The position numbers and the translations under genes are program-made. This document shows, piece by piece, positions 59,380 through 64,000 of a stretch of 64,000 bases of DNA. Under the pieces are notes generated by a model that saw nothing but the letters and a program-made list of their open reading frames with translations, had not been told where the DNA came from and did not search any database. Every line of letters begins with the position of its first letter. Position 1 is the first letter of the stretch. Source of the stretch: Castanea sativa (Eukaryota; Streptophyta; Magnoliopsida; Fagales; Fagaceae); NCBI RefSeq assembly GCF_040712315.1, contig NC_134024.1, forward strand, positions 4,549,158-4,613,157. The letters are read 5' to 3'.

Positions 59380-60440
59380 ATTTCAAAGTAATGCTAATAC
59401 AAAATTAAGTTTCGCACGTTTTTTTTTACTACAGTTTTTTTTTTTTTTTTTTTTTTTGAGAAACAAAGGTAGGGGTTGTGTGAGGAAATTTTTTACTACA
59501 ATTAAGTTGATATGTTTTTATTGTTTCATCCACCGTTAAACACTTGTCACTTCAATCATTGTAAAATATTGTTTGAAAATTATTATGACTAAGAAGTTAT
59601 ATAATATATTGATTCTAATTCCTTGCCAACTTTGAATCCAAAAAATAAATAAAATAAAATTATATGTATGTATGATACAAATATCATGTTATTCTAGTTT
59701 TAGTTTTAATATTTTCAATCAATGGAAAAAAAAATGCTGATTCAATTTCAGAGTAAGTTTCAATTTTGGACTGGGTTGAGGCAAGTTTCTAGTAGGCTTG
59801 GGCTTTGTCCAATAGCAAATAGGCACTCTCTCACACTCTCTCTTCTAGATATAAATTCATGATTCATAAAAATTCTCAGATTTTTCTGCTAAATGATTCA
59901 TAAAAATTTTCACATTTTTACTTAGCTAAAGAGTGATGTTTTTCTTTTATTCTCATTTTTTTTCTCAGAAGATAACCAACAATCTTTATAGCTAGCTTAG
60001 TGGTATTAATCAATTTCCCTCACTTCCCAAACCACCGATTATTCTAGTAAGTAAAATAATTCATGTTTTCATTTTAAAGTAAGCACTCAAATAGAGTCTA
60101 ATTCAATTGCATGAATATGATGTGTTGGATGAACACTTTGTTGATTTAATGATATGGTTGAAGTTTAGTTGTACAAAGAGATGGAGAAATTTTAAGTCTG
60201 CTTTGACACTTACCAGAAAAAGTTTCTATACCTTTAGAAATTGCATTCCAGTCAAACTCTGCAAAACTCCAATTCACAATGAATTTATTTAAAAGCTCAT
60301 CAACATGTGATGCATAGAAGGAAAATTAACAATTCATTCTCACATGATGCATTTTCTGCGTTCAATATATGTGTCACATATTTTTATTGGTTTTACATAC
60401 ATGCATTACAAAGAATAGATGCACACATAGGGCAATAGTC
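59380..60440. other. Intergenic, no gene seen
   Basis: AT-rich, with a T-run at 59436-59457. From about 60190 to 60480 it is similar to 63145-63450 ('gaaattgcattccagt', 'ccaattcacaatgaattta'), the 3' flank of the receptor-kinase tandem pair. Confidence 0.5.
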
Positions 60441-60461
60441 GAAGAGACACTAAGATGATTT

Positions 60462-62362
60462 TCAGTTACTAGCGGCCTGCATCTCCGGCTGCCTACACAC
60501 ACTACTCATGGTTGGGCAAGATTGAGGATTGGTACTTAAACATGAAAGTGATAAGTTCTGCATTAGAGCTAATTCATCAGCAATCTTTTGACTTGTGGGA
60601 GATGAGAGACGATCATCTAAAACATCTTTGAGGGGGATACTTGTACCAGTTGATGAATGTAGATTAGTAATGAGTTCACCTGGATGCTTTTCATAAGAAC
60701 TTCCAAGCACCAAAACACCAAAGCTATAAACGTCACATTTTTCAGTCACTGCCATTGTGTAAGTAAACTTTGCAACAAAAATCAAACAAGGTGTACAACA
60801 AATGGGAGTTGAAGAAAAAAATAAATGAATGAATATATAGGTAAATGGTAGTTTTATATCTGATAAAAGTTTGATGCACCCCACATAAAATTAGCCAAAA
60901 AAAACACCAATAGATGTGACTTTAATCTCTTCATTAATATATAACAAGCAATAAAATGCACGTATATAGTAATCAGAATGGACATAATTTAAAGTTCAAA
61001 AATAAGCATGTTCAATTCAGCAAAAAAACCATTAGAGAGAAGCCGTAAAGCTTACCTAGAGCAAGATAGCCATAAGTGCCTGCAATTGTTGTCCAACTAG
61101 ACGAATCAAGCTTCAAGATCTTTGCAATGCCAAAATCAGAGACATAGGCTTCAAGATCTGAGCTCAACTGAATATTCTTGCTTGAAATGTGTCAAGATGA
61201 ATTATAGATGGAACACAATCACAATGCATATAAGATAAAGTATACGCCACACCTTTAACTACTCGTGCCCTAGTTGCCTAGTTTAGCTCCTTTGCTCCTT
61301 CTTCGCTGCACAGCATATCAGCTAAGCTTCGTCTTTCCATGAACTCATAGACCAAAAATCAGTGCACTTCTTGGAAACAAAACCCAAATAGCTTCACAAT
61401 GTTCGGATGTCTTATTTTTGTTAAAGTTGCTGCCTCATTGGTATAACTTTTTATATTTTCAGTCTCTGTGCCTTCAGCCATGGACCTCAGCTTCTTCATT
61501 GCAAACACTTGAGCTCCTGGGATTTCCACTTTATATACTTTTGTAGTTCCCCCCACCCCAATACAGTTTTTGTCATCAAAGTTTTCTGAGGCTTCCACGA
61601 TGTCTTCAAGAATGGATTTTCACTCTTTGTTGTGCTTTCATCTTTCGGCATATTTCTTGAGTGTTTTTCTAGAAATAGAAAAATCCCAATAGACATAATT
61701 GAAAGTGACAATGCACCAACAATAGAAACAACAACAATGATTACAAGTTTGCTTTTCATATATCCCCCACCCTTCTTTTTAACTGAGGCATTGCATGGTC
61801 AAAAACCTTGGATTTCGCCACATAGATCTTTGTTGTTACTAAAATTTCCCTCCGTAGCTGATTGAAAGATTTTGCCCTCAGGGAGAGGACCTTCCAAATT
61901 GTTGTTTGACAGGTCGATGCTTATCAAGCTCACCATGCTACCTAGTGAAGTGGGGACTGAATCATTGAGATTATTATTGGAGAGGTTCAAGTATTCCAAA
62001 TCTGAAAGGCTGCCAAGCTGGGGCGGTATTCCTCCCATCAGTGAATTAAAACTCAAATCAAGATCCTGCAAGGCTCGAAGATTACCAATTTGGTAGGGAA
62101 TCGTCCCATTCAAGTAATTCTTGCTTAAAGATAAACTTTGCAACTTCCAACAGTCCCCTATTGGATCAGGAATCGGCCCACCAAGCATGTTTATGGAAAG
62201 TTCAAGAGACTCCAAATTGGAAAGTCCTCCAATTCCTGCCGGTACCTCACCAGAAAGCTTGTTGTCTTTCAAGATTAGCTTTGTTAATTTGGATAACTTT
62301 CCAATTACTGCTGGTATTTCACCAAACAAATGATTCGAAGAAAGGTCAAGGTATCCCATTTT
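60462..62362 (-). pseudogene. MIK2-like LRR receptor kinase, decayed
   Basis: Read on the minus strand from an acceptor at about 62362: six or so LRRs of the LxxLxLSxNxLxGxIP type (DLSFNSLMGGIPPQLGSLSD), a capping NNKDLCGE, a membrane segment (LVIIVVVSIVGALSL), then kinase pieces: IGVGGTTKVYK with the MKKL lysine, IRHPNIVKLFGFC, IIHLD in place of the HRD catalytic loop, SDFGIAK in a shifted frame, and the last exon [14 protein letters not shown] to 60462. It most resembles MDIS1-interacting receptor-like kinase 2 and relatives. Lesions: TGA at 61799, frameshifts near 61600 and 61185, TGA near 61357, TAG near 61280, a changed acceptor before the last exon (AG to AA compared with the paralogue). 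Its N-terminal LRRs are missing. Confidence 0.85.
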
Positions 62363-62600
62363 ATAGTCTGTACAAAACAAAAACAAAAAAAAAAAATATA
62401 TATATATATATATATACAAAACAAAAACAAAAAGAATATATAATATATACAAAACAAAAAAGTATATACAAAACAAAAAATTATATACAATACAAAAACA
62501 AAAATCATGAGAGATTGACAATAAACTAAAAGTACCCCAAATATATAATATATACAAAATAAAAACAAAAAAAAACAAAAAAATTTTAACTTTTGAACTT
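62363..62600. repeat. A-rich minisatellite and (TA)n
   Basis: 'tacaaaacaaaaacaaa' words recur about eight times, with (TA)n at 62396-62416. It sits in the intron position just upstream of the surviving LRR exon and gives spurious long open frames on both strands. Confidence 0.85.
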
Positions 62601-62715
62601 TTGATTTTGTATTTAACCAAAATAAATTCATTTTAACGTGAAACGAAATGTACTAATACTAGGTTGGCCACTTCATATAATAATAAATTATTATAATATA
62701 AATATATATATATAT

Positions 62716-62870
62716 GGGTGCGGTGCGATGCGGTGCAATTTTCTTATCATAAAACCGCACTTCACACCAGTACCCACAATGTAGTGTGGTGTGATTACTT
62801 CATTTTACGGGCGATTTTAGTTAGTTTGGTTGTAAACGTGCCGTTTGAGTGGTTTGGTGAACACCCCTAC
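62716..62870. repeat. Possible hAT-type MITE remnant
   Basis: It opens 'gggtgcggtgcgatgcggtg' and closes 'ggtgaacacccct'. GGTGCGGT words and their complement 'aaaccgcac' occur inside. The ends are only partly inverted and no duplication is clear. Nothing else is seen from 62600 to 63420 apart from the tandem-pair flank similarity. Confidence 0.35.
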
Positions 62871-63427
62871 ATACAAATGAAGTGCACTTGGCTTTCATTT
62901 TATGTTTATTCAAAATTATTAGGTTCAATTATGTTAAGTGTTGGCAAATTCAAAATCCTTTTTCAATTTAATTGAATTGTATTATTTTAACTAGTGTCTA
63001 AATGGTGGTCAAAGTTCTATAGTGAAGACTTTAGATGGAATGGGTTCTGGAGGTTTGTGTGTTGGCCGTGCCTACTTAGCTTTGTGAGTTGTTCTATTTC
63101 ACCATGTTTAGATTTGGAAGTGTCTGTTTGTGTCAATTTTGCGCTTTGACATTTACTAGAGAAAGTTTCCTTGCCTTTAAAAATTGCATTCCAGTAAAAC
63201 TCACGGGACTCCAATTCACAATGAATTTATTAAAAAGGTCCTCAACATTTTATGCACTAAAGGAAAATTAACAAATAACAATACATTCTCGCATGACACA
63301 TTGTGTCTGCATCACATATTTTTATTGGTTCTATGTACTATACATACATGTATATATACCAAAGAAGACATGCACAAACGCCATGCACAAATAAGGCAAT
63401 GGTGGAGAGGACTAAGATGATTTTTAG

Positions 63428-63738
63428 CTAGTAGCAACCTGCAACCTGCATCTCCAGCTGCCTACACACGCTACGCATGGTTGGGCGAGATTGAGGATTA
63501 GCCTGTAAACATAAAAGTGCTAAATTTTGCATAAGAGCTAATTCATCGGCAATTTTTAGACTTCTAGGAGGTGAGAGACGATCATCTAACACATCTTTGA
63601 GGGGGGTGCTTGTACTGGTTGAGGAATTTAGATTAGTAATGAGTTCGCCTGGATGTTTTCCCATTAGAACTTCAAGTACCAAAACACCAAAACTATAAAC
63701 ATCACATTTTTCAGTCACTACCATTGTGTAAGCTAGCT
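63428..63738 (-). CDS. Last exon of an LRR receptor kinase, partial
   Basis: Open from an acceptor (ttttttgcag, exon starting at 63738) to TAG at 63428-63430. It encodes kinase subdomains [36 protein letters not shown], then [30 protein letters not shown] and [15 protein letters not shown]. Asp in CDVYSFG and Arg in SRPTM are kept. It is a tandem paralogue of the decayed gene at 60462-62362 and shows none of its lesions in this exon. The rest of the gene lies beyond the right edge, so its integrity is unknown. Similar to the MIK2-like group. Confidence 0.8.
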
Positions 63739-64000
63739 CTGCAAAAAATCAAATGTGGTGTAAAAAAATGGAGATTGTAGTTCTCCGAAATTATAAATTT
63801 AGCTCTTGGTAAATAAATGAATCTATAGCTAAATGGTTGTTTAATACCTATTAAAAATATGAGGCATCCCTTGTTTATAATTTGCCCCAAAAAAGCGCCA
63901 TAAATGAGGATGTAACTTTAATCACTCCACAAAGAGCAATGAAGGTCACATGCTCCTTATTACACAATCATAATATACACACTACCACATGACTGAAAAT

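Noticed and set aside
62305..62631. Long aromatic and lysine-rich open frames on both strands
   Set aside because: They read through the A-rich minisatellite; only the LRR part below 62362 is coding-like.

Overview
This is eukaryotic nuclear DNA from a flowering plant, probably a woody eudicot; the repeat styles fit Fagales, but that is an impression and not proof. Supporting signs are GT-AG introns, Ty1/copia and Ty3/gypsy LTR retrotransposons, plant-type MITEs, tRNA-derived SINEs, a plant-mobile-domain (PMD) gene, LRR receptor kinases and a condensin SMC2-like locus. The window is AT-rich and mostly transposon-derived. Most long open frames are element genes or shadows of them.

Layout. 1-5300: AACTCGA-type palindromes, a copia-type solo LTR with a perfect target duplication (1143-1999), and gene-poor sequence. 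5795-13737: an old, stop-riddled Ty1/copia element on the plus strand, apparently inserted into an exon of a minus-strand gene. 14321-15386: a frameshifted minus-strand 'putative plant transposon protein' relic. 16545-17190: a 152-bp tandem array. 17358-49740: a tandem segmental duplication (unit A 17358-45230, swollen by insertions; unit B 45296-49740) carrying a three-exon gene for a small secreted protein. Unit B is a natural empty-site control and dates five insertions: a 16.1-kb Ty3/gypsy element (18137-34279), a TIR element, and two solo LTRs in A, plus a Mutator-type MITE in B.

The gypsy element is the most striking object. Its 968-bp LTRs look identical, its 5-bp target duplication is exact, it has a second RNase H (Tat-lineage architecture), and its 3' part carries an antisense PMD/coiled-coil gene, a SINE and several satellites. 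Its gag-pol and its antisense gene both have broken frames despite the young LTRs.

50501-59150 holds the C-terminal half of SMC2 in 17 recognisable minus-strand exons with intact splice sites. It has a one-base deletion, a stop just after the ABC signature, and no N-terminal ATPase half. A promoter-like E2F plus TGGGCY cluster lies directly upstream. 60462-62360 is a decayed MIK2-like LRR receptor kinase; the last exon of an intact-looking tandem paralogue is cut by the right edge (63428-63738).

The genes do not form a pathway. The shared story is local duplication (peptide gene, receptor kinase) followed by transposon insertion and decay.
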